37,164 nucleotides of DNA from an uncultured Eubacteriales bacterium (GCA_902765305.1 CACWZI010000013.1:1-37164); one strand, 5' to 3'; counted from the first letter of the stretch, positions 1 through 8,449 are shown. Program-made: numbers and translations. The notes: generated from the letters alone by a model not told the origin.

Positions 1-96
1 GTGGGGGTTGGGGGTCGCAGGGGGAAGGGGGAGGGAAATGGAGGAGTATAGAGGGTGAAAAATTGGACTTGAAGCAGGACTTGAAATGAGGGAAAA

Positions 97-139
97 AGGA
101 AAGTGACTTTGCCCCTAACAGGGAAAGTGACCTTGCCCC
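97..139 (+). repeat. Left-end direct repeats, putative TnsB binding sites
   Basis: Two 19-nt units lie at 97-115 and 121-139, 24 bp apart. Both read GGAAAGTGAC-C/T-TTGCCCC and they differ at only two positions. Each is followed on the inner side by TAACAGGG or ATGACAT. A pair with the same 24-bp spacing lies in inverted orientation at 37065-37107. Paired short repeats just outside tnsA are what TnsB sites look like in Tn7-like elements. The exact transposon terminus outside position 97 cannot be fixed: I see no clear TGT...ACA ends. Positions 1-96 are purine-rich, with a G-rich start and two GGACTTGAA copies at 65-73 and 77-85, and hold no gene. Confidence 0.75.
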
Positions 140-180
140 ATGACATAGTATTTTTTCAAAATGGCGTTTTTGGGAGATTG

Positions 181-208
181 TTGCAATGTACTGAAAACGT
201 CGTAATAT
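181..208 (+). promoter_or_regulatory. Possible tnsABC promoter
   Basis: TTGCAA at 181-186 and TAATAT at 203-208 are separated by 16 bp, in the AT-rich stretch between the end repeats and tnsA. It is a weak sigma-A match and the only reasonable candidate I see. Positions 140-325 otherwise hold no supported gene. Confidence 0.3.
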
Positions 209-325
209 CAGGCATTTTGGCCATTATGCGGGGTTCTCATAAACACGTTTTTGGGGCCCCATTTTTATGCTGGGATTTTCGTAACAATTTGTTTTTTGGG
301 AAATAAAGTACGGGAGACGATGCAG

Positions 326-691
326 ATGCGCAAGAAGAATTATAAGGGACGATGCGAGAAACGTCAGGTTTCAAAATGTGAAGATGTATGCAGAACCTAC
401 GACGCTATCCAACGTGCATATCTGGACAGGCTGGAAGCGAATAGGAATATCAAGTCTATCAGATGCAATGTCACGCTGAAAGGCCCTACAGTGGAAGAAT
501 ATACGACAGACTTTGTCTGTATTCGAGCGGATGGGGAGATGATGGTACGGGAATGTGTATTCCGACGTTTCCTTACCAAGCCATTGACGTTGAAGCTGCT
601 GGATATGTCGCGTGAATACTGGACAAAACTGGGCGTGACAGATTGGGGGATTGTAATCGATGCAGAAAAACAGCCTGTGGGAACGGGATGA
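326..691 (+). CDS. tnsA: TnsA-like transposon endonuclease
   Basis: A 121-residue protein with the TnsA N-terminal nuclease layout. It has a basic Cys-containing start, a helix around YDAIQRAYLDRLE, then the core strand YTTDFVC with the conserved Asp, then MVRECV and LTKP. It ends with a DWGIVID segment. TnsA cuts the 5' strands at the transposon ends and allows cut-and-paste movement together with TnsB. Canonical TnsA has E/Q-x-K after the Asp strand; here the matching place reads E-C-V, with no Lys at that position. The start at 326 is preferred over 320 because GGGAGA at 312-317 gives normal spacing only to 326. The 3' end overlaps tnsB by 32 nt. It lacks the TnsA C-terminal (TnsC-binding) domain of Tn7, so it is a short form. 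Confidence 0.8.
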   Translation: MRKKNYKGRCEKRQVSKCEDVCRTYDAIQRAYLDRLEANRNIKSIRCNVTLKGPTVEEYTTDFVCIRADGEMMVRECVFRRFLTKPLTLKLLDMSREYWTKLGVTDWGIVIDAEKQPVGTG

Positions 692-2489
692 CAGCATCCT
701 GCGTGTGTTGGATGAGCGTGAGAACGAAATGCTGGTGATTGACTGTATCCACCCGGTAATGCCCATGTGGATCAGGAAAGATGAACTGTTGGGTTATACA
801 CAAATCGAAGAATCTGAATTGTGGCCTACTTTCAATGGTATATCACGCGAAGATGATATTCCTGTGGATGCCCAGAGAATCATGAGGGAACGCTTTACCA
901 TCATTACGGGTGTGATTCCCTATATCATGGACAAGGGCAAACGAAGCCAAATGATCGCGCAAGCTGCTTCGGAGCACGGGGTGTGTCGGAAGACTGTGCG
1001 TCATTATCTCTGCCTTTACCTCGCTTATCAGGATGTCACTGTGCTTGCACCCAAAGGCGGTGCTGTGGAGAAAGCACTCAGCGGAGACGAAAAGAACATC
1101 CGCTGGGCGCTGAACAAGTTCTACTACACGAAGAACCGAAACAGCCTGCGGACAGCTTACACGCTGATGCTGAAAGAACGGTATTGTGATGAGGGCGGGA
1201 ATCTATTGCCCGAATACCCCTCCTTCCACCAGTTCCGGTATTTCTACCGCAAGCACAAGAGTCTGCAGGACTACTACATCTCCCGTGAAGGTATAAAACA
1301 GTATCAGCGGGACCACCGGCCCTTACTGGGGGACGGTGTGCAGGAGTTCGCCTCTCATGTGGGTGTGGCCATGCTGGACGCCACCATCTGTGACATCTAC
1401 CTGGTCAACGAGGCCGGCGGGCTGGTGGGTCGCCCCATCCTCACGGCCTGCATCGACGCCTACAGCGGACTGTGCTGTGGCTATACGCTCTCCTGGGAGG
1501 GCGGGACGTACAGCCTGAGAGGGCTCATGCTGAGCGTCATTGAGGACAAGGCGGTGTACTGCAAGCGGTTCGGTATCACGATCGGCGAAGGCCAATGGGA
1601 TTGTGCAGGCATGCTCCCCGGCACGCTGGTGACAGATAAGGGTTCGGAATACGCCTCCCAGAACTTTGAGCAGATCGCGGAGCTGGGCGTCACGGTGGTG
1701 AACCTGCCCGCCTACAGGCCGGAATTGAAGGGCGTGGTGGAGAAGTTCTTCGACCTGATCCAGAGCGCGTTCAAGCCCTACCTGAAGGGCAGGGGCGTCA
1801 TCGAGCCGGACTACCAGGAGCGCGGGGCGCACGACTACAGGAAGGACGCCTGCCTGACCATGGAGCAGTTTGAGAAGGTCCTGCTGAACTGCATCCTTTA
1901 CTACAACGGCAAGCGTATCATCGGGAACTACCCCTACACCGACGATATGCTTGCGCAGGGGGTTCAGCCTAACGCAGTCGCGATCTGGAACTACGGGCGG
2001 AAACAGCCGCCCGCTGACCTGATTCCCGTCTCCCGTGAACAGCTCATCCTCACGCTGCTGCCGCGTACTACGGGCAGGTTCTCACGTTCCGGATTGAAGG
2101 TCAACCAGATGCGCTACAGGCATGACGACTACACCGAACAGTATCTCCAGGGTGGAGAAGCCGTGGTGGCCTATAATCCGGATGACGTGGGTTGCGTGTG
2201 GCTCATCGACCATGGGGCGTATGTGCGCTTCGACCTCATTGAGGGCAGATACGCCGGGAAGGACCTGAACGGTGTGCGGCAGGCACAGGAGAGCCGAAAG
2301 CGGCTGGTCAGGGCGGCGCAGGCGGAAAGCCTTCAAGCCCGAATCGACCTGGCGGATCACATCGAGACCATTGCGGGAACCGCGAAGAAAACCGGCGACA
2401 CCAAGCTGAAGAACATCCGCGGGAACCGCAGCCGGGAGCAGCTTCGGAAGCACAGGGATTACATGAAGGGAGGTACGAAGGATGATTGA
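660..2489 (+). CDS. tnsB: TnsB-like DDE transposase (rve domain)
   Basis: A 609-residue Mu/TnsB-type transposase that joins transposon 3' ends to target DNA. The N-terminal part (about 1-200) has helix-turn-helix-like segments expected to bind the end repeats. The integrase core follows, with the DDE residues visible: D240 in MLDAT, D326 in VTDKGSEY and E361 in ELKGVVEKFF. After it comes a Mu C-terminal-type beta domain (about 460-540) and a basic tail rich in Arg and Lys that probably contacts TnsC. Length is normal for the family. It starts inside tnsA and ends 8 nt inside tnsC, so the three genes form a tightly coupled operon. No internal damage is seen, so the transposase itself looks functional. 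Confidence 0.92.
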   Translation: MQKNSLWERDDSILRVLDERENEMLVIDCIHPVMPMWIRKDELLGYTQIEESELWPTFNGISREDDIPVDAQRIMRERFTIITGVIPYIMDKGKRSQMIAQAASEHGVCRKTVRHYLCLYLAYQDVTVLAPKGGAVEKALSGDEKNIRWALNKFYYTKNRNSLRTAYTLMLKERYCDEGGNLLPEYPSFHQFRYFYRKHKSLQDYYISREGIKQYQRDHRPLLGDGVQEFASHVGVAMLDATICDIYLVNEAGGLVGRPILTACIDAYSGLCCGYTLSWEGGTYSLRGLMLSVIEDKAVYCKRFGITIGEGQWDCAGMLPGTLVTDKGSEYASQNFEQIAELGVTVVNLPAYRPELKGVVEKFFDLIQSAFKPYLKGRGVIEPDYQERGAHDYRKDACLTMEQFEKVLLNCILYYNGKRIIGNYPYTDDMLAQGVQPNAVAIWNYGRKQPPADLIPVSREQLILTLLPRTTGRFSRSGLKVNQMRYRHDDYTEQYLQGGEAVVAYNPDDVGCVWLIDHGAYVRFDLIEGRYAGKDLNGVRQAQESRKRLVRAAQAESLQARIDLADHIETIAGTAKKTGDTKLKNIRGNRSREQLRKHRDYMKGGTKDD

Positions 2490-3387
2490 TGCCAACGCGC
2501 TCATCGGGGCGCTGCCCCGGATGCTGTCCGGGGATGAACTCATGCGGGCGCTGAAGGTGATGCCGGAGTACGACCCCGGCGTATGTGACCGGGATGAGGC
2601 CGTGCGCCTGATGAAGCTGTCGGACCTCTACGATATCTACCTCCCTTCCGCGATGAGCGTGGAGATCTACAGCAAGCTGTATCTCGCGCTCATTCGCAGT
2701 CTCCAGAAAAAGGGCTCCAGGCTGGCCGTCAGGCGGTATGCCGAGAACTACAAGGCGGTGAAACAGCGAGATTACAGCGGCATCCTGGGCGGCTCAGACA
2801 GCTTCACGATCATCGGCACCTCTGGCATCGGCAAGAGCAGCGCCATCTCCAAGGCGATCCGGCTGATCTCCGAAAACAGGGCCATCGAGCTGGAACAGCC
2901 ATGCGCGAAGATCGTGCCCTGTGTGGTGGTGCAATGCCCGTTTGACAGCTCCGTGAAGGGGCTCCTTCTGGAGATCCTGCGACAGGTGGACGAGGAGTTG
3001 GACACCAGGTATTACGACAATGCCGTGAGGGCGAGGGCGACCACGGATATGCTCATCGGCTCCGTGAGCCAGGTGGCGCTGAACCACATCGGGCTGCTGG
3101 TCGTGGATGAGATCCAGCATGTCGTCAACAGCAAGAACGGCAAGACACTGGTGGGCTCCCTGACCCAGCTCATCAACTGCTCCGGCATCTCTATCTGCAT
3201 GGTCGGAACGCCCGACAGCTGCCAGTTCTTCGAGCAGGCCATGCAGCTCGCCCGCCGCTCTCTGGGCCTTCACTACAGTGAATTGCCCTACGACAGGTAC
3301 TTCCGGGAGTTCTGCGGGACGCTGTTCGGCTACCAGTATGTTCGCAACCGGACGGACATTACGGAAGGATTATATGGAGGCGCATAA
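2482..3387 (+). pseudogene. tnsC: TnsC-like AAA ATPase, 3'-truncated
   Basis: An AAA+ ATPase that links target selection to the TnsAB transposase. Walker A is G112-TSGIGKS and Walker B is LLVVDEIQ (D209, E210), followed by a sensor-like MVGTPDS. The frame is healthy up to about 3360 (RNRTDITEG). It then ends in five residues and TAA exactly where sequence resembling the next gene begins. TnsC proteins working with a TnsA-TnsB pair are usually much longer than these 301 residues, so the C-terminal part is missing and no tniQ or tnsD follows. I infer that a deletion, a rearrangement or an assembly join removed the end of tnsC and its downstream partner. The ATPase core is intact, so residual activity cannot be excluded. 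Confidence 0.85.
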
Positions 3388-3415
3388 GCCCGCCGACGGC
3401 TAGCAGTCGCCTGAG

Positions 3416-3655
3416 ATGCCTACCGACGGCCAGCAGCCCGGCGATGGCCAGCAGCCGCCCGAGATGCCTACCGATGGCCAGATGCCCAGCGATGGCCAGC
3501 AGCCGCCCGAGATGCCTACCGATGGTCAGCATCCTACCGACGGCCAGCAGCCGCCCGAAATGCCCACTGACGGTCAGCATCCTACCGACGGCCAGCAGCC
3601 GCCCGAGATGCCTACCGATGGTCAGCAGCCCGGCGACGGCCAGCAGCCGCCCGAA
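3416..3655 (+). repeat. 48-bp coding tandem repeat, five copies
   Basis: Five in-frame 48-nt units at 3416, 3464, 3512, 3560 and 3608 encode variants of MPTDGQxPxDGQQPPE. A degenerate sixth unit follows (MPADGQMPASGQ), and a damaged partial unit precedes at about 3389-3415. The units differ at scattered third positions and at the x residues. Confidence 0.9.
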
Positions 3656-4921
3656 ATGCCCGCCGATGGCCAGATGCCTGCCAGCGGCCAACGCACAGGT
3701 CTGATCGATGAATTGCTGAGCGCGGGCGTTATCACTCAGGAGGAGTACGACGCCATCTCCGCCGCGATGCCCGCAGACAGCCAGATGCCCGGCATGCCCG
3801 GTGAAGGTCAGAATGGTCAGATGCCCGGTATGCCCGGCGACAATACTTCCGCTGAATACAGCGCGGCGGCCACCGTTACTGAGAATGTCGACGGAGCGAC
3901 CTACACATCTTCCACTGACAGCGAAAACGCTGTACTGGTCTCCGGCGACGCGGTCGAAGTGACCCACGCGACGATCACGAAGACCGGCTCCAGCAGCGGT
4001 GAGAGCGCGGACTTCAACGGCGTGAACGCGGCTGTACTGGCCAAGGAAGGCGCGATCCTGTCCATCAGCGATACCACAGTGACCACGGACGGCACCCACG
4101 CCAACGGCGTGTTCAGCTATGGCAGCGGCACCACCGTGAACGTCTCCAACACCACCATCACCACCACCGGCAACAACTCCGGCGGCCTGATGACCACCGG
4201 CGGCGCGACGATGAACGCCGACAACCTGACCGTTTCCACCAGCGGCAATTCCTCCGCGGCGATCCGCTCCGACCGGGGCGGCGGGACGGTGAACGTGACC
4301 AGCGGCACCTATGATACCACCGGCGTGGGCTCTCCCGCGATCTACTCCACCGCCGACATCACAGTATCTGATGCGACGCTGTCTGCGACCAACTCCGAAG
4401 CCGTTGTCATTGAGGGCGGCAATTCTGTCACACTGAACGACGTGGACATCACCGGCTCCAACGCCACGCTGAACGGCCAGAGCACGCAGAAGACCAATGT
4501 ACTGATCTATCAGTCCATGTCCGGCGACGCCAGCGAGGGCAGCTCCTCCTTCACGATGACCGGCGGCGCCATGACCGCAGAGACCGGCAGCATGTTCCAT
4601 GTGACAAACGTCACCACGACGATCACTCTGGAAAACGTGGATTTCACCTATGCCGAGGACAGCAGCGTGTTCCTGGACGCCTCTGCGGATTCCTGGGGCT
4701 CCAGCGGCAAGAACGGCGGCAATGTGACGCTGAACCTGGTGGACCAGGCCATCACCGGCGCGATCACCTCCGACAGCGTGTCCTCGGTGACCGTGAACCT
4801 GGACAGCGGCTCCACCTGGACGCTGACCGGCGACAGCTATGTGACCGCCTTCAATGGAGATCTGAGCAATGTCGACCTGAACGGCTACACCCTGTATGTG
4901 AATGGCGTGGCTGTGAATTAA
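3416..4921 (+). pseudogene. Secreted repeat/beta-helix protein, 5'-truncated
   Basis: The frame holds five 16-residue Pro/Gly/Gln repeats, then a short SHOCT-like helical motif (LIDELLSAGVITQEEYDAIS). A long Thr/Ser/Asn/Gly-rich region (about residues 140-500) follows, with the regular strand spacing of a right-handed parallel beta-helix. Relatives in Clostridia are secreted surface proteins with suspected carbohydrate binding. No signal peptide is present. The reading frame continues upstream of the ATG through another repeat unit that carries TAG (3401-3403) where the repeat has CAG, and then runs into tnsC. No ribosome binding site precedes the ATG at 3416, which lies inside a repeat. I therefore read this as the 3' part of a longer gene that has lost its promoter and signal sequence. 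The beta-helix part is otherwise open to its stop. Confidence 0.75.
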
Positions 4922-4934
4922 ATCATTATACTTA

Positions 4935-4966
4935 CGGGAGAAGTCTCAACGGCTTCTCCCGGTTTT
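4935..4966 (+). terminator. Rho-independent terminator
   Basis: CGGGAGAAG (4935-4943) pairs with CTTCTCCCG (4953-4961), a perfect 9-bp stem with a 9-nt loop, followed by GTTTT. It lies 14 nt after the stop of the beta-helix gene. Confidence 0.85.
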
Positions 4967-5338
4967 CATTTGATAACAGGCTGTCACAGTAATGGGGGCA
5001 TTGTGCTTCTCTCCCTGTTCCGGATATAAAAACTTGGTGCTATCGGATTTTACTTCTGCCAGAACAGAACGGTATCATGCGCTGAGCGCCTTGATAATTC
5101 ATGACGCGATAAATGGACTCCAAATTGCCCCAATCTTCAGAATCCATCCACGGATGCGTTTCCGAGTATTATTGCACATATTGATAAAGAATGCAGACTG
5201 CCCAAAGTTGCAAGGGCGCGGTGACATTGATCCAACGATGCCGGCGACGCTGCTTGATTCCAGCGAAAACAACGCTCGATCCGGCCGGTTTTGTCGCACT
5301 CTCGTGGCGGTATATTCAATTTGGATGCGTTGTGATAA
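4967..5338. other. Intergenic stretch without supported gene
   Basis: About 370 bp between the terminator and the DUF134-NifX promoter. Open frames occur on both strands (for example 4992-5342 plus and the end of a minus frame at 5099). None has a ribosome binding site, a recognisable domain or convincing codon use, and the frames cross the downstream promoter. I call nothing here. Confidence 0.5.
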
Positions 5339-5384
5339 TTGACATATGCCAATAAATGTGCTATTATGCTTCTGACATATGTCA
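5339..5384 (+). promoter_or_regulatory. Promoter with two palindromic operators (copy 1)
   Basis: TTGACA (5339-5344) and TATTAT (5362-5367) are 17 bp apart. TGACATATGCCA (5340-5351) overlaps the -35 box. The perfect palindrome TGACATATGTCA (5373-5384) covers the expected transcription start. The same design precedes the paralogue at 18039. Two half-site-matched palindromes flanking the -10 box suggest repression by a dimeric regulator, possibly the DUF134 protein itself (inference). Confidence 0.7.
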
Positions 5385-5401
5385 GGAAAAGGAGGTGCGT
5401 T

Positions 5402-6127
5402 ATGGCCAGAACACCCAGATGCCGACGCATACGCGGCTACCCGGATTACTGGAGCTTTGCACCGCAGGATGAAGGGCGGGCGGAGGTCATTGAAATGACG
5501 CTCGACGAATACGAGTGCATACGGCTGATGGATCGGGAGAAGTAGACACAGGAGCGATGTGCAGAGTGCATGGGCGTGGCCCGCACCACCGTCACCAACA
5601 TCTATGAGAGCGCCCGGAGCAAGCTGGCCGAAGCGTTGGTGGAGGGAAAGATCCTGCGCATCGGCGGCGGCAGCTATCAGCTGGAGAATCAGGGAACGGG
5701 GCGAATCGACTTGAAAGGAGCGAACACCATGAGAATCGCGGCAACCTATGAGAACGGAGAGATCTTTCAGCACTTTGGACATACGGAGCAGTTCAAGCTC
5801 TATGATGTTGAAAACGGCGCCATCGTCAACACGCAGATCGTGGACTCCAACGGCAGCGGCCACGGGATGCTGGCGGGCTTTTTAAAGGAAGCCCAGGTGG
5901 ACGCGCTGATCTGCGGCGGCATCGGCATGGGCGCGCAGATGGCGCTGAATGAGGCGGGAATCCGGCTGTACGCTGGGGTGCAGGGTTCCGCGGACGCGGC
6001 GGCGAAGGCCCTTGCGGAGGGAACGCTGAATTACGACCCTGACGCCCGCTGCGATCATCATGGGCACCACCACGGCGGCGACTGCGGCCATGACCACTGT
6101 GCGGAGCATCATTGCAGCGGGAATTGA
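5402..6127 (+). pseudogene. DUF134-NifX fusion, interrupted by TAG
   Basis: The frame codes for a DUF134 helix-turn-helix domain (about 1-100), a dinitrogenase iron-molybdenum cofactor (NifX/NafY-like) domain (about 110-215) and a His/Cys-rich metal-binding tail ([17 protein letters not shown]). Codon 48 is TAG (5543-5545); the intact paralogue at 18039 has Leu there. The frame is otherwise open on both sides, so this is one point lesion. The start at 5402 follows AAAGGAGG (5388-5395). The proteins are thought to bind Fe-S or Mo-Fe clusters and to work with Mrp-type carriers, but the exact substrate is unknown. The NifX part could still be made from the internal start at 5729. The GNAT gene begins 3 nt after its stop. 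Confidence 0.8.
5729..6127 (+). CDS. NifX/NafY-like cluster-binding protein (internal ORF)
   Basis: A 132-residue reading frame within the interrupted fusion gene, starting [10 protein letters not shown], with its own AAAGGAG at 5714-5720 and 8-nt spacing to ATG 5729. It holds the complete Nitro_FeMo-Co fold (pattern [10 protein letters not shown], then [12 protein letters not shown]) plus a 20-odd residue His/Cys tail likely to bind metal. The equivalent ATG in the paralogue (18369) also follows a Shine-Dalgarno-like AAAGGA, so separate translation of this domain may be an ancestral property rather than a result of the nonsense codon. Whether it is really expressed cannot be told from sequence. 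Confidence 0.6.
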   Translation: MRIAATYENGEIFQHFGHTEQFKLYDVENGAIVNTQIVDSNGSGHGMLAGFLKEAQVDALICGGIGMGAQMALNEAGIRLYAGVQGSADAAAKALAEGTLNYDPDARCDHHGHHHGGDCGHDHCAEHHCSGN

Positions 6128-6130
6128 GCT

Positions 6131-6670
6131 ATGGCAAACATCACACTTGTTCCGCTGGCTCCTGATGACAGAAACCAATTCATACTGGATAATCAAGAGG
6201 CATTCAATTACGGTGCATTGGAAGAATTCGGTCGCCGCGACGACCACTTCGAAGAAGAGGGAGAAATCATCTCCCGAGAGACCATTGAAAAGTCCATTGA
6301 TGGCGGCGAGGCCTATCGAATCATGCAGGACGGGCGGCCTGTCGGCGGCGTCGTTATCAGGGTGGACGGTGCGCGGGGCGATCTTGATCTTTTGTTTGTC
6401 TCCCCCAGAGCGCACAGCAAGGGCATCGGCTATGCCGCCTGGTGCGCGGTGGAACAACTGCATCCGGAAGTAACGGTATGGGAAACGGTCACGCCTTACT
6501 TTGAGAAACGGAATATTCACTTCTACGTCAATCGGTGTGGGTTCCACATTGTCGAGTTCTACAACAGCCACCATCCCGATCCCAACGATCCCGATGCCGG
6601 GCAGCAAATGGATGAACAGTTCCCGGACGGTATGTTTCGGTTTGAAAAGAGGATGAATCCCTCGTTTTAG
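6131..6670 (+). CDS. GNAT-family N-acetyltransferase
   Basis: A 179-residue GNAT fold protein predicted to move an acetyl group from acetyl-CoA to an amine. Motif A is seen as LDLLFVSPRAHSKGIGYAAW, whose KGIG provides the pyrophosphate loop. The beta5 and C-terminal strands are WETVTPYF and FYVNRCGFHIVEFY. The substrate is unknown. It starts 3 nt after the NifX stop and is thus probably co-transcribed from the 5339 promoter. The C-terminus (HHPDPNDPDAGQQMDEQFPDGM) is long and acidic, as in GNAT proteins seen widely in Firmicutes. No damage is visible. Confidence 0.85.
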   Translation: MANITLVPLAPDDRNQFILDNQEAFNYGALEEFGRRDDHFEEEGEIISRETIEKSIDGGEAYRIMQDGRPVGGVVIRVDGARGDLDLLFVSPRAHSKGIGYAAWCAVEQLHPEVTVWETVTPYFEKRNIHFYVNRCGFHIVEFYNSHHPDPNDPDAGQQMDEQFPDGMFRFEKRMNPSF

Positions 6671-6794
6671 GTAACAGGCGCGACACCCTTTCAACCTTCC
6701 GCACCGCGCGGCGCTTTGACGGGGTGTTGCGTATTCCGATAAGCATGTCCACGATGCCGAAATAATATACCGCACGATAAGGGCGCAATCCGCT

Positions 6795-7982
6795 TCAATC
6801 TCCATGTTCTTTGACAGCGCTGTTGGTCAGCAAGACGAGGGAAACGATCAGCACCAACGGGAACACTCCGCCGGCCAGCATGCCGGCTTGCAGATTGTCG
6901 CCAGCCCGCTGGCTCACCGCGCCCACCAGGCTGGGGGCGATCGCGCCGCCCAGGTCTCCGGCCATGGCCAGCAGCGCGAAAAGCGCGGTCCCGCCCCGAG
7001 GCAGGCGCGGCGATATGACGCTGATGGTTCCCGGCCACATGATGCCCACGGAAAAGCCGCACAGCACGCAGCCGATCAGCCCCAGCACAGGATTTCTGGC
7101 CAGGGAAGCCAGCAAATAGCAGCACAGGCACAGCAGTCCGGAGCCGATCATGTAGCGCGTCAGGTCGATCCTCGCGCCGAATCTGCCGTAGATAACCCGG
7201 CTGACGCCCATGGCCGCCGCGAACAGGCAGGGACCCGCCAGATCGCCCACCGCCTTAGGGAAGCCGAGCGCCGCTTCGGCGTAGGCGGAGGCCCATTGGG
7301 CCATGCCCATCTCCGACGCCCCGGCGCAGACCATCAGCAGGATGGCCAGCCAGAACAGCGGCGTTCTCAGCAGCTGCCCGATGGTCATGCCCTCGCCATC
7401 CTCCGTCAGTCTCTCGATGGGGCAGGTGGCGAAGTTATAGATGTTGTAAAGCGGGATCAGCGCCCACAGGCAGGCCAGTATCCGCCAGGAGCCGATGCCA
7501 AACGCCGTGAAGAAGAGCGAGGACAGCAGGATGACGCCCACGGAGCCCCAGCAATAGAAGGAATGCAGCAGGCTCATGACCGCCTCCTTGTGGTCGAAGG
7601 GGCACGCCTCCACGATGGGACTGACCAGCACCTCGATCAGGCCGCTGCCGACAGCGTAAAGAATAGCGCAGACGATGATGCCCGCAAAGGGGTTCGGACA
7701 CAGATCCGGCACGAAGGCCAAACCGATCAGCCCCAGCGCGGAGACGACCTCGGAAGCGACCACGCTCCTTCTGTAGCCGATGGCGTCCACAAATCTGGCG
7801 CAGAACACGTCCACCACCAGCTGGGTGAAGTAGAACGTCGTGGATATCAGGGCGATCCGGCCCAGGGGAATGCCGTAATCGGCATGGAACCTGAGAAACA
7901 GGAGCGGCGCGAAATTTGCCGCGATGGCCTGTGTAATGAACCCCAGATAGCAGGCCCGCAGGGTTCTTTGGTAGTTCTTCAT
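6795..7982 (-). CDS. MFS transporter
   Basis: A 395-residue major facilitator with about 12 hydrophobic helices. It begins MKNYQRTLRACYLGFITQAI, and helix 2-3 carries the loop DAIGYRRSVVASEV, matching the MFS motif A position. A second motif-like loop FGARIDLTRY starts the C-terminal half. Its distribution resembles sugar/fucose-permease-like or drug-type MFS members of Clostridia; the substrate cannot be called. The start at 7982 is preferred over the upstream in-frame ATG because GGGAG lies 10 nt before it and the preceding gene stops one base away (TAG at 7984-7986). That arrangement indicates translational coupling with the small hypothetical gene. Confidence 0.88.
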   Translation of the reverse strand: MKNYQRTLRACYLGFITQAIAANFAPLLFLRFHADYGIPLGRIALISTTFYFTQLVVDVFCARFVDAIGYRRSVVASEVVSALGLIGLAFVPDLCPNPFAGIIVCAILYAVGSGLIEVLVSPIVEACPFDHKEAVMSLLHSFYCWGSVGVILLSSLFFTAFGIGSWRILACLWALIPLYNIYNFATCPIERLTEDGEGMTIGQLLRTPLFWLAILLMVCAGASEMGMAQWASAYAEAALGFPKAVGDLAGPCLFAAAMGVSRVIYGRFGARIDLTRYMIGSGLLCLCCYLLASLARNPVLGLIGCVLCGFSVGIMWPGTISVISPRLPRGGTALFALLAMAGDLGGAIAPSLVGAVSQRAGDNLQAGMLAGGVFPLVLIVSLVLLTNSAVKEHGD

Positions 7983-7983
7983 T

Positions 7984-8262
7984 CTATTTTGTCTCCCTCC
8001 GCGCCGCATTGCCGCAGGATGCAGGAATGGCCATCTCCGCGATGAAGCGGATGAGACGGACCGCGTCCTCCGCCCGCTGGGTGAACACCTCGATTTTGTC
8101 GATCGGACCCACGAAGCGCTCCAGGCCGGTATCCGTCAGCGCCACGGCCGCGGCCTTGAGATCCAGGGCCCTGCCGTCGCTGTCCAGATAGCGCACTTCG
8201 CCGCTGCAGGTCCGTACCCTCTCCAGAAAACGGCGCGTATTGGGAATGCTGTAAAACGTCAT
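7984..8262 (-). CDS. Small conserved-looking hypothetical protein
   Basis: A 92-residue protein (starts MTFYSIPNTRRFLERVRTC) with a beta-alpha pattern: a short strand and helix, then strand EVRYLDSDGRALDL, then helices ending AEDAVRLIRFIAEMA. I do not recognise the family. GGGAGG sits 8 nt before the ATG. It lies between a tiny leader ORF and the MFS gene and is transcribed with them, so a role tied to the transporter or its substrate is possible but unproven. Confidence 0.65.
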   Translation of the reverse strand: MTFYSIPNTRRFLERVRTCSGEVRYLDSDGRALDLKAAAVALTDTGLERFVGPIDKIEVFTQRAEDAVRLIRFIAEMAIPASCGNAARRETK

Positions 8263-8264
8263 AT

Positions 8265-8321
8265 TCAGTCCCTCCCGATTTGCAGTGTGTCCTTCTCTTT
8301 TTGAGTGCCGTCGATCCTCAT
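8265..8321 (-). CDS. Possible 18-residue leader peptide ORF
   Basis: An ATG at 8321 follows a very good AAGGGAGG and opens an 18-codon frame (MRIDGTQKEKDTLQIGRD). It ends TGA at 8265-8267, 2 nt before the next gene's start at 8262. The last codons contain the GGGAGG used by that next gene. It could be a translated leader that couples or controls the downstream pair, or a remnant of a removed gene. Confidence 0.4.
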   Translation of the reverse strand: MRIDGTQKEKDTLQIGRD

Positions 8322-8372
8322 GAAAATACCTCCCTTGGCGGTCTTGTATTGCAAGCGTTCGCCTCGGAAGGT

Positions 8373-8401
8373 ATTATATTATCATTGTTATCCAAAAACA
8401 A
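8373..8401 (-). promoter_or_regulatory. Sigma-A promoter for leader ORF-MFS operon
   Basis: On the minus strand, TTGTTT (8401-8396) and TATAAT (8378-8373) are separated by 17 bp. They lie between the AraC gene and the leader ORF, which starts about 50 bp downstream. Confidence 0.65.
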
Positions 8402-8449
8402 TGCACATAGTTGCCATTTCATTGAACGATATTCCCAATTGCGAAAAGC

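Noticed and set aside
1-60. G-rich start as a G-quadruplex or telomere-like end
   Set aside because: Only one strand-biased purine stretch at the window edge. No repeat unit or partner supports a function.
3416-3655. Possible CRISPR array from regular repeats
   Set aside because: Repeats are contiguous, in frame, 48 nt long and encode Pro/Gln peptides. There are no unique spacers and no cas genes.
3359-4600. 413-codon minus-strand ORF with Gly/His repeats
   Set aside because: It is the antisense shadow of the plus-strand repeat and beta-helix gene. It has no ribosome binding site or domain, and it arises from the 48-bp repeats.
4992-5342. 116-codon plus-strand ORF
   Set aside because: It lacks a ribosome binding site and recognisable domain, and runs into the DUF134-NifX promoter.
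6804-8045. 413-codon plus-strand ORF opposite the MFS gene
   Set aside because: Rich in Arg/Gln/His/Ala as expected from the antisense of a GC-rich gene. The minus frame has 12 membrane helices.
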